Source: Acheta domesticus
Lineage: Eukaryota; Arthropoda; Insecta; Orthoptera; Gryllidae
NCBI GenBank assembly: GCA_031308135.1
Contig: JAHLJT010009419.1
Location: 31,400,869 to 31,464,868, forward strand
Direction of reading: 5' to 3'
Length of the DNA: 64,000 bases
Shown here: piece by piece, positions 11,515 through 22,349 of the stretch
Position numbering within the stretch: position 1 is the stretch's first letter
Layout: each line of letters opens with the position of its first letter
The notes under the pieces: model-generated
Seen by the model: the letters and a program-made list of their open reading frames with translations, nothing else
Database searches by the model: none
Told to the model about the DNA's origin: nothing
Program-made: the position numbers and the translations under genes

Positions 11515-11905
11515 TGCTATGATAATTAGTCCCATTAGTGTAGTGAATGCGATTTGTATGGAGGCGGTGGTGTTTCTATCCTGCTAGCTGATATCCAGTG
11601 CCGACCTACATGTCGGCTTGCTAGCCTACTCCAGGTATCTCCCCATCCGAAACAAGCTCTAAGCTCCGGTCTGGTCTTACAATATATGTGAAGTGCAGGT
11701 AAGTGAGTGTATGTGTGTGTATAAGGGGAGGATAGGACAAGGGAAAGAAGGATCGTGCCCGTTGGCCCATTTGTTATGATATTACTCCGTGATTCGTCAG
11801 ATATTGATCGTAAAAATCATGGAAAACTACCGATCAGAGAAACCGACTGCTAGGATTCTCCTCCACACAGCGACTGAATTCGACCCAGCACGGCGACGAA
11901 ATAGT
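11515..11905 (-). repeat. SINE family A, copy 1 (body and 3' part)
   Basis: On the minus strand it matches the other family A copies in order: GTGGAGGAGAATCCTAGC, a GATCGGTAGTTTTCC block, CCTTGTCCTATCCTCCCC, GGAGCTTAGAGCTTG, GGGGAGATACCTGG and a GTAGGTCGGC block. The tRNA-like head is not clear here. A CAGGTAAGTGAG match on the plus strand inside this copy is part of the repeat, not a splice site. Confidence 0.75.
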
Positions 11906-11999
11906 ACTTCTCACTCGACAAGTACACAGGCCATAGAATGTCTGCGTTCCCAGAGCATCAACTCCCGAATACGCGTACATTCGCCTTCCCCCTCAATAT

Positions 12000-13150
12000 G
12001 CACGCTAAAACCTTCTCTGATAATTACGTAGCATCAGTCCGTTATCTGCTTCAATTACAATTCAATATTAATTCTATAATGCAACTGGCGTGATCCAGAA
12101 TTTAATATAATACGTGAAATAAAATAGAATGCCCGCATTACGTGAAGTGAATGTAAAATGATTTTACAATGCGTATCACAAATTCAAAGCTACATGCGGG
12201 TTTGTCATGCTTAAAGCTCCTACAATAAACTGCGGGAAACGTTCCCTCATAAATTTAATTTTCACTGTTTTCCTTACTCATAAATACAGAGAGACAAAAA
12301 ATAGTGATTTAATGACAACACAAAAACAAAGGAATAAACAAGCACGTAATAAATTTCAAGTTTGGCGTCGGTGCAAACGCGGAGTGTACGGATGGCCAGC
12401 CATTGCATTCGTTTACTCTCCGGTGACTGCAGTTCGTGTCAAATTAATTATATATAATCAAATGTAATAAATTTAAATAATTTATTGTGTTGCTTATACT
12501 ACAATTGCATTATCTCTCATGAGGTATTAAAACAATATAATTTAACTGAAAATATGAAAATTCGTTGTAGTTAACCATCTAAGCAAAACATGGGCGTCCG
12601 AGGTTCCAGGTAAATTCATTTTATTGCATTTCGAAATTTAGTATAATGATAGTGTCGTTTCCATGACTTTTCTTCTTAGTTCTTACAAATTCATCGTATA
12701 TTTGCCGGAATGACAAATAACATTACAGTCCGAATAATTAACAATAATATTTGTACGAGAGCAATTCATGGAATAGACCTCCAAGATCCATAATATTTCC
12801 GTTACATCAACAACGCACGTCGCCTTTTCACGAACACGTATCACTGACATGCCCTCTCCTATTCTCTCGCGGCTGCCGCTATTTGGGGATGCTGTTTGGT
12901 TTGTTAGGGTTTAAATAGATTAAAAAAGGTTTCGCGTACAGACGGGAAACGGCGATTCTCTGTAATAAAGCTCTGCTCTGTTCAGAAAAGCTTATCGAAA
13001 CAAAAAGAAAAGTTTAAAGCATAAGTAAAGCAAAATTAACAATAGAAGTCTGTATGTGTTGGTATCAGTACGGGTAAAATATTGCGATATGAGGGTTGTT
13101 ACATGTCTGAAGAAAGCACCAGCACCACGTACTTTCTCGCATTGTTTGTA
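12000..13150. other. AT-rich non-coding stretch
   Basis: No recognisable gene or repeat. An 86-codon plus frame near 12207 resembles nothing I know. Confidence 0.45.
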
Positions 13151-13158
13151 AAGGTTAC

Positions 13159-13161
<3 letters not shown>

Positions 13162-13220
<59 letters not shown>
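13162..13220. repeat. (AT)n microsatellite, left side of an insertion
   Basis: Nearly 60 bp of pure AT dinucleotides, immediately followed by the TGTGACG end of an LTR-like element. A second (AT)n tract begins exactly at the other end of that element, so this was probably one tract split by the insertion. Confidence 0.9.
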
Positions 13221-13223
<3 letters not shown>

Positions 13224-14344
13224 GACGTACCGACTGCTCGGGGTTAATCGTGACTTACCCGTGAAGTGGCACGGTACAATAAATTTGTTTGTTTCAGGCA
13301 GGGCTCGGGATCTTTTTCGCGAATGTGGACCCTGGGATGTTCGGGGTACTATAAATACGTACAGTTTATTATACAACGACAGTTTGATGTTTATTCATCT
13401 AATATCACTATTACACTTTCGAACACTGATCCCCTATGCAATGATTACTATGTTTTGGTACCAAAACTTAATACCTTCAATGCTAGCATCATACCTGTTA
13501 CCACCTGAGTCACGTCGCTTCGTTGGGGCCCGGCGTCGATGGTGGCGGCGGCTTCGGCTCCCGTCGCGTGGTCCCGGAGCCGTTCGGCCCCCAGCCGGAG
13601 ATGAGTAGGCAAGTGTTCGCCCCTCACGCTGCTCCACGCGTATCTTCTACACTAGTGCATCTAATTAACTTATGCTTGTCCTGACAGTCTGAACTCCAGA
13701 TTTGGGTTGTAACTGATTATGCTAAACACGTTACACTATATTACTCTCTGAATCACCGGTGAAATATCGGTAACCTATACCCACGTGTTCTTGTTCTCCT
13801 CACGCGTCATCATACAGTTTCATTATGGAAAGTTCCTATACACTGAAAACCCGTCAGACACTGCTTGATCGGTCTCACAAATGATCACTGGTTCAGTCAC
13901 TGTCTTGTGCACTACACATTCTATCTTTCCCCAAAACCTACGTTCGCGATGCATGTGCTCACGCTACAGGCGGGTTTCACACTCTTCGGTTTACCATACA
14001 CTCTATCCGTTGACTTCCCAATGCTGTTCGGTCTGCATCACACTTCTTTAACGGTCCGAAATGTAATACTATGCAAGTCTATTAAGTTATTCAGCACTTA
14101 GGGGTACTTTTCCCCAAATAACTCGCACCGCTCGCGCACCACCTCCGTCCGCTAGCGTGGCTTCCGCTCGTCTCTCCTTCTCAACCGACTTCTCGCTGTC
14201 CTCCCCTCGTGTCTCACGCTCCACGTGACGCCCCCCTTCCCCTCCGTGTTGCCATGCTGCCTAGTTATGCTCGCGCCGTTTGTATGTTCTCTGGTTGTTT
14301 AAGTTGAAATGTATCGCGTTTCTATTTAGAGGCGCGGTGCGTTT

Positions 14345-14346
<2 letters not shown>
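13221..14346 (+). mobile_element. LTR-like element (possible solo LTR), about 1.13 kb
   Basis: The segment begins TGTGACGTACC and ends GTGCGTTTCA, i.e. TG...CA as in LTRs, and is flanked directly by (AT)n on both sides, which hides any target-site duplication. Inside the left part, TATAAATA (13350) lies 31 bp before a CAGTTT initiator, the spacing of an arthropod TATA promoter and of a U3/R boundary. A GC-rich patch lies at 13520-13600. There is no coding sequence of gag or pol. Without a second copy I cannot prove it is an LTR; a non-autonomous DNA element is the alternative. Confidence 0.45.
13350..13386 (+). promoter_or_regulatory. TATA + initiator core promoter candidate
   Basis: TATAAATA at 13350-13357 and C-A-G-T-T-T with its A at 13381: a spacing of 31 bp matches arthropod core promoters. 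It sits within the LTR-like element and would drive transcription rightward from 13381. Confidence 0.45.

Positions 14347-14382
<36 letters not shown>
14347..14382. repeat. (AT)n microsatellite, right side of the LTR-like element
   Basis: Pure AT dinucleotides directly abutting the TTTCA end of the element; partner of the tract at 13162-13220. Confidence 0.9.
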
Positions 14383-14386
<4 letters not shown>

Positions 14387-14394
14387 TGATCTTG

Positions 14395-14510
14395 CAAAAG
14401 TGTTCCCAGATCATAGAAATGTTTTGCTTACTTGGGAATCGAACTCGGATTCTTAGGTTTTGCTGGTATTCACTTATGCGCTACTTCAAACCACCTAAGT
14501 TGTTATATGA
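14395..14510 (-). repeat. tRNA-like sequence (SINE head or tRNA pseudogene)
   Basis: On the minus strand GAGTTCGATTCCC fits a tRNA T-arm/B box, preceded by GTAGCGCATAAGTG, which fits an A box, about 40 bp upstream. The cloverleaf is not clean and no poly-T terminator follows closely, so a SINE head or tRNA relic is more likely than a working tRNA gene. Confidence 0.4.
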
Positions 14511-14949
14511 AACTTCCGACGCTTCAAAAAAACTTGACCGGCAATTTTCAAAACCTTAGAGAGTTTAATGAAATTAGAACCTAAAGATCTGATTTTGAAG
14601 AACGTTTTATGAAGCGAACAATCAACAAGCATTTTATGAAGAGAACAATTCATGACTGTAGGTTGAATTACGCATTGCAATAAACCAAATAATGCGACAT
14701 TAGAAAACATCGTATTGTTCATTGTAAAAAGGGTAACTTTTGCAGTTTTTCAAATATATTAAATATATTTCTGACCTGTACCATTTTTCTTACTTTTTAA
14801 TAAATTTTTGCGAGTCTGAAATAATTGTTTGCGTTAAAATTATTTCATTTTTTAATTTTTTATCGTCAGAAACATTGCTAAAATTGTGTGACACATAAGG
14901 GTGAAGTACCCTCTGTGCCCGTTTTCTTGAGCATAGGAATCCACACGCT

Positions 14950-15065
14950 GGTCTATTTATGATATTGCATTCACTTTGCACTCAGCAGCAATCAGAAACG
15001 ATGGCCGTGAGCGGTGAAAATGGAACGGTCTGCGCGACTAGTTCCGAAACAGGTACGATTAGTGA
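14950..15065 (+). repeat. Duplicated segment, copy 1
   Basis: GCATTCACTT ... CAGCAG ... GGCGTGAGCG-like block ... TCCGAAACAGGTA matches the same order of blocks at 15874-15985, with many substitutions. The two copies flank SINE copies 2 and 3. Confidence 0.5.
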
Positions 15066-15240
15066 TTGATTATTTGATGATTCCGGGTAAGTAAGCTGAT
15101 AAGGTGATTATTCTCGTAAATGTAGAAAATATGTCTGATGTATAAGGGTAAGTATGGGGTATCGAGCCAACGTATGAGGGTTTCGTTGAAGTTGGCGGTT
15201 TTTTCATCCCTGCTGGAACGTGAGATCCGACGACACCCTA

Positions 15241-15560
15241 CACTTCTGATTTATTCTGCATTTGTGTGTGTGTGTGTGTGTGTGTGTAAGAGGTGAGGAT
15301 AGGACAAAGAAAAAGAAGGGAATGTTGCGCGCGGTCTTAGGTGCTTTGGCATGTCTGGTGTTGATCGTAGAAACCACGGAAAACTATTGATCAGAGCAGC
15401 GGGTCGCTAGAGTACTCCTCCAGACAGCGACCTAGCTGTCAAGTCAGTTTTGAAAATGCTGCCATCGCCGGGGCTTGAACCTAGGATCTGACAGTCAGCA
15501 GCACTGCAGTGACATCTGCTTATGCCGTGAGCCACCTCTCTCGGTTCACACTCACTTCTG
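15241..15560 (-). repeat. SINE family A, copy 2 (with tRNA-derived head)
   Basis: The minus strand starts with a tRNA-like head: GGTGGCTCACGGC fits an A box and GGTTCAAGCCCCGG a B box about 50 bp later. The body follows: TCGCTGTCTGGAGGAG, GATCAATAGTTTTCCGTGG, TTTGTCCTATCCTCACC, and a (CA)n run at 15264-15288 on the opposite strand. It lacks the far 3' part seen in copies 1, 4 and 5. The head shows the family is tRNA-derived. Confidence 0.8.
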
Positions 15561-15589
15561 AGGGGATTTCACCTTGTAGGTACCTCCGC

Positions 15590-15800
15590 CAGCGGTACGT
15601 GCACGTGTGTGTGTGAGAAAGGGGAGAGAATGGGACAAGGATGAGGGACGGAGGATGGGCTCACTCCGTGCACCACTTGTTACAGTACTGCCCCGGCCTA
15701 GTATTGATCAGAGAAATCGCTAAAATTAGCGATCAGAGCAGCCGCCGGCTAGAATTCTCCTCCAGACAGCGCCTGCATTTGACCCAGCGCGCGAGATGTA
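15590..15800 (-). repeat. SINE family A, copy 3 (partial, nearly tandem with copy 2)
   Basis: Minus-strand blocks GCTGTCTGGAGGAGAATTC, CTGATCGCTAATTTTAGC and CTTGTCCCATTCTCTCCCC match the family body. Its head and 3' end are missing. It has the same orientation as copy 2 and lies only about 30 bp away. Confidence 0.7.
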
Positions 15801-16250
15801 AACTTCAGTCCCAGCTGCGCTCCGAGCTGACCACTTCCGCACAGGCCGCCCCCGAAGCGAAGAAGAGCGAGAGATCTAATAGCGCATTCACTTCGCAGCC
15901 AGCAGTTAACCGAGGAACGACAGGCGTGAGCGACGACGTCGGCGCGGGCAGCGCAACGAGCTCGGAAACAGGTAGTACGTTCGGGGGCAGCGGGAGGCAA
16001 AGCAGCCATAGAAGGCAGAAGCGGCGAGCGCCGCCCCGCGCCGGGCGTGAGCGGTTGGCTTAACGAGGCGAACACCGTCACCTGCGGGCGGGAGATGAAC
16101 GGCCGGAGCACGCGTTGCCTCCCGGTCGCCCAATCGCCCCGCCCCGCCCCTCCACGCCCCGCCCATCGACCATCGCCCGCAGGCCCGCGCCGCCGGTCGC
16201 TCTCCGATCGCCCCAGCACGCGCCGCCTCGTTACCCTAATTGCCGGTTAA
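15730..16250. other. CpG-rich island 5
   Basis: A GC/CpG-rich block overlapping the end of SINE copy 3 and the second duplicated segment, ending near a CATATAAAC motif at 16256. Overlapping open frames of up to 156 codons exist on both strands, with no family resemblance. Confidence 0.5.
15874..15985 (+). repeat. Duplicated segment, copy 2
   Basis: Aligns block by block with 14950-15065 (GCATTCACTTCGCAG ... GGCGTGAGCG ... CTCGGAAACAGGTA). Copy 2 is much richer in CpG than copy 1, which fits CpG decay in copy 1, outside the island, with retention inside it. Confidence 0.5.
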
Positions 16251-16259
16251 GTTCCATAT

Positions 16260-19200
16260 AAACTGCCGAGCGCGTGGAAATAATGATTTTAAATATCAAT
16301 TACCGCGAAATTAGACTTACAGATTGGGCGTTGGGTGATTTACCGGATTCATTATAAATGCTAGGGCTACGAATTGTACGCAAATGCGCGCCACCGTAGG
16401 CAGTGAAGCTGTGCCAGGTTGCATCGAATAGGTGGGAAAGAACTATGACATTGAAGCCTGCGATGAATCCATCCATTTTTTATGAGACGTAAGCGTGCGT
16501 TATTCTTATATTCATATTAAAAATAATATTGATATGAGAGGTGTCAAACTTCTCTCTCATAATTGGTTAACACTGGGACCATTTGTATATATTATTGATA
16601 TTTAAAAACTCAGTGTAAATCAAATAGTAACTAATAAATTTCTGTTTTAAATTAAGAAGTGTTCATTTTACGCGACAGTGACATTTTCCCACGACAGAAT
16701 CAAAACAAATTATAATGTTCTGCCAAATTATTATACTGTCTACGAAAATATATTGTTTGAATTTTGTTCAAAAGAAAAATATTTTAGATAAAACTTTTAC
16801 ATTTTTATACACATTATATTAATATTATTATTTTAACGTTCATATATTTTTATTACCATATTATAGATATTTTCTAATAATCTTCCAGGATAAAATCTAT
16901 TTCTTAAACTCCAATTTACTTTAAAATACTAATTTTTGTGAAATCACTCTGCCCAGCAACAATCCTTCTTGGCATTCTTGAAACGGATTTTGTTCTTGAT
17001 TCTTCCTAGCAAGGACATTCCGAAGTCTTATTTACTCTTTATAAACTAATATTCTTACTGGAAAACTCTTCTTTTTTTCTAAAGTGTACTGAAGGTCCAG
17101 GTCTATTCACTTTTGAAGTTTTAGAACACACTAATCTCTTACAATGTATTTTACAGTTCTAAGAAAAGATAACTCAATAATCCGCACGTCACCACGTTAA
17201 AATTGAAAGTTTATCTTTTAAAGATGGATTTTCTTGCAATGGGTTTAATAATATGGCAGATCACTGTGTATATATTAGTACTATTTCTAGCATATTTAAA
17301 GACCGAGTTTAAAGTTACTATATCTTTGGTGAGAGTTGAAAGCAATAAAAATGCAGAATTCATTTTACTCCGTCAACAGTGGTCACTAATCTTTAGGGAC
17401 TAAATAATTTAAAAAAATATATTCTGCATGCAAATCATGTCAGGTGGAAATTAATTGGCTCTCATTAACACACACTAGATTTTACTATTGCATACTCTTG
17501 TATTGTATAGTTATGCGTAACGTAGAGTTGGAAAAATTGGTTTTTGAATTGAAAATCAACACCATTTTTTTCTTATTTGAATTAATGTTTTTATTTACAA
17601 ATTACTAGGTGCGATGCATTATATCTTATTGGCCCAACAAAAACAATCCCGTGCGCTTCTCAGGTTCCTATTGGTCATGATATCTTGCATTCTCTCTTGT
17701 CGCCCAATAACTGATGATCGCCACGATCCCACGCAATACCGCAAAAAGTACTGAATTTAACTTTTTTCGCCTCACGCTTTCGTTAAAATATTAATTAAAA
17801 AAAGCAATCACGTCTTTTGTACGTTTTTTAAACCTCTATGAAAACCATGGTGTAGCAAAGAGTGTATTAAACCAGCCAAAGCATACATAACAGAATTGCG
17901 GTTTTAACCAACCGTTAATAACGTATTCAGTATAAGTAGTTTCATACGCTTCATGACGAGAGAAATATTAATTTTACATCATTGCCAGGGCTGAACATTA
18001 AAACTCTTCTAAAAGAACTGTTTATTAACAGCACTTGACGTCGCCATGTGTCGCTGCACACCATGACGGCCCCATGCCGTAATCCTCTTAAGATTTTAAT
18101 AACCAGCCAGTTTCTTTTAGAAGATTTTTTGCAGTGTGCTGTAAAGTGAAACTCGCTGAAAATAAACGACGCCCAAAGAGGCAGAGATGAATGTAAAGCA
18201 GTCTGTTAAAAAATCGGCTGGCAAGGCGGGCGTCACTAAGTGGGAGGGAGAAGTGCGGAGAGAGACTGGGCACGTTTGGATAGGGAAACACTGCAAGTTG
18301 CTGGGCGGTCAGAGCACGTTGAAAGACGAAACATAAACGACACAAACAGCAAGAGAACGAGACAGAGAAAGGGGTGAGAGGGATGACGAAAACAAAATGT
18401 GGCAAAAATGCTGATTGTGAAATATATAGTCAGAGAAGAAGGGAATTTCAATTACGGGAGTATAGTTTCATTAGAAATTAATAAACTTATGGTGAAAAGT
18501 TATGACTCACAGGGTTCATGGGCTGCAGCATCATCTTCAACTAAAATTTTGAATAATTACGGTTATGATTAAAACTTTGTAATAATCATTACTATTAGAA
18601 GTGCTGTACAGACTTTGAGAATTACTTACTCCAAAGTTCACGAATAATGATGTGATACTGCACTTACACCGTCAGCAATAACTTAAAACGCGTTTATCTC
18701 AAAACTTGATTTGTGAATTGTGCCAAATTGAAACCCATTAATCAATACAGACAGAAGGAATATGAGTAGTAGTATAATAATATTCCTGCATTAACAGAAA
18801 GAGCATATTCCGGAGGATTAGTAGTATGCTGTCGTATACAAATAGTTATCAATAACGAAACAGCAGGAAAAAGAGTAACGGTTAGATCAGGTGAACTATA
18901 AAAAGCAAATAAAAGTCTGAAGGATGGAAAATAAAGGTACAATAGTAAACCTTTTAAGAAGAGGTATGTATATAACAAGAAATTTCACTGGCATGAAAGA
19001 TAGGAGAACGAAATAAGAACGAAAGAAAGGAGGCGTGAAGTAGGAACGAAGAATGAGAAGACATCTCTACGTAAACTGGGTTCTGTGACGAGAAATCTGG
19101 CTTTCGGATGAAATCCCCACACAAAGGTTCAAGTTCGGGTTCGTAGCTCGAATGAATCAGGTAGAAGCAAACCCACCACCGCTACCAAAGCACCAAAGAT

Positions 19201-19300
19201 TGCACGGATGAGGAAGAAAGAACAGGGGGCTGTACGTCCCAGCAACCATGAAATAAAACACGCTCTAAGCGGGAGGAACAGGGGAAAAGGGGCGTACTGA
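16260..19300. other. AT-rich non-coding stretch, 3 kb
   Basis: AT-rich, without recognised repeats, RNA genes or coding. Several short open frames occur by chance. A CTATAAAAAG match near 18897 has no supporting context. Confidence 0.5.
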
Positions 19301-19720
19301 AAAAAAAGGGCCCGGCGGCTAGGAGAGGACGAGGACGCACGGGGTTGGGTAGACATCACCGGGAGGGGTGGGGTGAGGCGGGAGGGGGGAAGGCAGCGGC
19401 GGATATTAAAAGCCGCGGCGCGGCGGTGGCAGCTGCAGCCCGGAGACTTACGCCTTCGTCCCCGTCCCCCTCCCCGTCCCCGTCCCCGCCCTCGCCCTCG
19501 CCCCCGCCCCCGCCTCGGCCACGGCCTAATGTAGTGCGTCGTATATCCCGAGCGCGGCCGCGCGGCAACTTCCTCCCACCCTTCCCTCCTCCCCTCCTTT
19601 CCACCACCCGCACCGTCCCCGCTCTTCCGCGCAACGACGGCCCTCGCTAAAGGCCGCGTGGGGGGCTCTGCCTTGCAGCCGTCCAACGCTCCCACTCGCG
19701 CAGACCTCAAGCGCCTGTGA
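19300..19720. other. CpG-rich island 6
   Basis: A GC-rich block with a C-rich run of CGTCCC/CGCCCC units at 19455-19515. On the minus strand GGC|GTAAGTCTCC (near 19449) resembles a splice donor in a CpG island, so an alternative first exon is conceivable; the minus open frame across it is Arg/Gly-rich and not recognisable. Confidence 0.45.
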
Positions 19721-19996
19721 GATGCATTCCGCCTCACGCGGACTTCGTTGTAGAGGTGGCGCTCTGTCACGTTCAATTTCATCAAACGGCGTTCCACTAC
19801 GCCCTGATTCGTGGTTCATCTTCGTGCGTCACTTCGGGTGTGTCTTGCGACTCGAAACACGCACAGATTTATTATGTTTGTATGAATGAATATAAAACGA
19901 AACCAATATGTAACCTATTGAGATATTTGGGTGACCAATCAAATACACGAAAAATGTATTGTTTTTACTCTAATTTTCTCAAATAAACATTCATTC

Positions 19997-20150
19997 ACAA
20001 AGAATGTGACACTGTTGTTATCTGTTATCAATGTTTTATTTACAGTTGAAAGATCTTTTTCGATAGCTTAGCTATCATCATCAGAGCTATCTTACAGCCT
20101 CTGAACGGAAAACGAAGTTCTGACGAAGACAACATCAGTGTCACATTCGT
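19997..20150 (-). mobile_element. 147-bp inverted-repeat module with hammerhead-like core
   Basis: GAATGTGACACTGTTGTT at 20002-20019 is repeated in inverted form at about 20129-20148 (one two-base insertion), so the ends form a terminal stem of about 18 bp. The middle of the minus strand carries the hammerhead-type motif described separately. No coding sequence. The layout fits a short non-autonomous element (MITE-like, or a ribozyme-bearing retroelement fragment). Confidence 0.55.
20041..20095 (-). ncRNA. Hammerhead-ribozyme-like motif (type I layout)
   Basis: On the minus strand: CTGATGA (20084 to 20078), one extra T, then a perfect 6-bp stem GATAGC/GCTATC with a TAA loop, then GAAA, a tiny AAA/TTT stem with GATC loop, and TTC, which would supply the cleavage site after C at 20048. 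The flanking strands can pair as stem I with one mismatch and one G-U. Very short stem III in this position is known from hammerheads in Penelope-like elements. The extra T between CTGATGA and stem II departs from the consensus and may make this copy weak or dead. Confidence 0.45.
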
Positions 20151-20559
20151 TATTAAAAAAAGTATCTACATTACAACAGTTATATTATATTCATTCACAA
20201 TATTAATCTCCATAAGATTCACCATAATGCTTTTCACATTAACGTATTTTATGAACACAATTGCTTTTCGTCTTTTCTTCTCTTTCCCCTATCGTTTGTT
20301 TCGATGTTACGAATTTAAAAATTGGGGTCATATCTTCATAACATGCTCGCAATTCTTAATACATAAAGAAACAATCGATTATCAAAGCTTGTTGTTTATA
20401 CGTCACACAACCAGAAGAAAAAGATGAAAGCGTCTCCACATTTATCAATATTTGATTCCAATTTATCCAGCGCATTCAGAAAACAGCATAAGAGCGCCTG
20501 AAATGGAACATTAGAGGCACTTTCCTAGAAAGAAAACGTATAAAATGGCCAGCGAATGC

Positions 20560-20870
20560 TTTTGAGACAGCCCGCCTGAAACCTAAAACTCGGCCAGGCA
20601 GCGCGAGGGCGGCCGCCGGAATGTTCTTCCTTCCGAGAGAAAACAAACGAGAAAAATCTCGCTGGAGGCAACTCCGAGCGTCCGAACGCGTTTCTGCACT
20701 CGGCCGCGGAGACAGGGGCGCGAACGTGGGCGGCGGCAGCGGAGGCGGTGGCGGGGACACGGGGCAGGGAGCATTCCTTCCCGGCCGAGGTTGGAAGTGC
20801 TGCGCGCTGCTCGCCTGCCTGCGCTCCCGCCCACGCCCGCACCCCCTCGTGCCACCGCTGTTTCCGTCGT
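20560..20870. other. CpG-rich island 7
   Basis: GC-rich with GGCGGCGGC runs. Open frames on both strands are Arg/Ala-rich. It ends where SINE copy 4 begins. Confidence 0.5.
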
Positions 20871-21415
20871 ATGCGCCTGGTAGTTATCTCTTCTACCTCG
20901 CAGTCCCTCTGTCCGGGAGGTCCTGGGGTTCGAGTCCTTAAGGTGGCAGGATTTTCGACTCTAGCCAGATAGCTAGGTCGAATTCTGTCGCTGTCTGGAG
21001 GAGAATTCTAGCGGCCGGCTACTATGATCGGTGGTTTTCCGTGGTTTCTCCAATTAACACCAGGCGAGAAAGCCATCGAAGATACGGAGCCACGGACCGC
21101 CCGCATTCTTTACTTCCTCTTCCTTGCCCTATCCTCGCCAATTAATTACACACACAACAGCATGCACTACACTACTACACATCTTGGGAGCTTAGAACTT
21201 GTCCCGGATGGGGCAGTGCCTCGCAGGAGGAGATACCTGGTAAGGGGAAACTCCGCTAGCCGACGGTAGGTCGGCGCCGGATCTTACCATTTAGTGGTGG
21301 AAGATCACCGCCACATCCCGAGCGAAAAACATGCACCACACTCACGGAACTAATAACCTTAGAAGTTGACGCACACGGATAACAATAAATCAATATCAAT
21401 CAATCTACTACCTTC
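20870..21415 (+). repeat. SINE family A, copy 4 (near full length)
   Basis: The most complete copy. A tRNA-like head carries a B box GGTTCGAGTCC at 20926-20940. The body follows in order: TCGCTGTCTGGAGGAG, GGCCGGCTACTATGATCGG, GGTTTTCCGTGG, CTTGCCCTATCCTCGCC, GGGAGCTTAGAACTTGTCCC, GGAGATACCTGG, GTAGGTCGGCGCCGG and ACCATTTAGTGG. It ends in an AATCAATATCAATCAATC tail. About 540 bp is long for a SINE, with a distinct 3' half that also occurs alone. Confidence 0.85.
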
Positions 21416-21524
21416 GCCACCGCTTCCAGCTCTACGCGATCGCCGTTTCCACCACCATCCCCAACATCATCACCCGCCCCTCCGCCGACGCAAAGTCAGT
21501 TCGATTCAATAAAATTCAATGGTA

Positions 21525-21845
21525 TCTTATTTTACATGACGACACTCAAACAGCTCGTCCGCTGACCAGACAAATTTTGCTACGCTCCTTTCGCCATCCA
21601 GTAGAGATAGACGGTATTTCCATGGCGACGAAATATGCTATTTTAATTTAGCTTAGAGGTTTCTTTTAGTATTGCGGATATGTTACATGCAGAAAATCTA
21701 CAACGTGGAACAGGCAGCTTTACTTCCCTCTCAAACGAACTTTTTGCCCGTAAAAATACACTATTTTAATCGGAGTTGAACTAGCAAACTTGGATATAAC
21801 ACTCCCATAAGCTGTTGCACCACGGAAGTTGCCTCTACTACACAG
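21525..21845 (-). repeat. SINE family B, copy 1
   Basis: Shares a series of blocks with 54797-55135: GACCAGACAAATTTTGCTAC, CGACGAAATATG, TTTAGCTTAGAGG, GCAGAAAATCTAC, ACAGGCAGCTTTACTTCCC. On the minus strand the head carries a degenerate B box TAGTTCAACTCC. A tRNA-derived SINE unrelated in its body to family A. Confidence 0.7.
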
Positions 21846-21959
21846 TTACCGACTTCTTCTTTACCGACTCCACCTCGTTCATCCCCGACTCCAACGTCAA
21901 CTCCATTTCCGTCTGAAACCCTGCCATCGCCACCGCCACCGACCGTCGCTCCCTCCGTC

Positions 21960-22340
21960 ACATATACCTCGCAGCTCCACTGCCCTGCCTCTACCGCCGC
22001 CCCGCGGTCACGTGCGGCGGATACGCCCGCTGCCAGGGATTCCCCGGGTTTAAGGGGCAAGGTAGTGCAGCATTCCTGCGGCGGCGGAGGCGACTTGCGC
22101 GGAACGTGCCGGGGCGCGCTCGTCGTGGTCCGCCCCTCCACGTCTCCACCCCGCCTCCGGCGCCGCTGTGGTTCCAGCGGACGTCGCGCGGGCGCGCCCT
22201 CCGCAACCCGCGAGGGGAATCCCCGACAGGACGAGATTCGTCGCGATTCGTCGTGAGAAGTTTCGTGCGGGGAGTTGACGAGAAAAGATCCAATCCCTCC
22301 GAGACGCGAGTGGAATAATGGAATCGGCACTATAAAAGAG
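21960..22340 (+). promoter_or_regulatory. CpG-rich island 8 with a downstream TATA box
   Basis: A GC-rich block (21960-22260) is followed by a canonical TATAAAAG at 22331-22338. Transcription would start near 22360, but no clear initiator or recognisable exon follows, and open frames inside the island run both ways. A chance TATAAAAG in AT-rich DNA cannot be excluded. Confidence 0.25.
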
Positions 22341-22349
22341 AAGAGTGAT

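Noticed and set aside
11685..11710. CAGGTAAGTGAG on the plus strand as a ratchet site
   Set aside because: It lies inside SINE family A copy 1, lacks a pyrimidine tract, and is explained by the repeat.
17705..17745. CTGATGATCGCCACGATC as a hammerhead core
   Set aside because: A stem is possible, but no GAAA follows it, so the catalytic core is incomplete.
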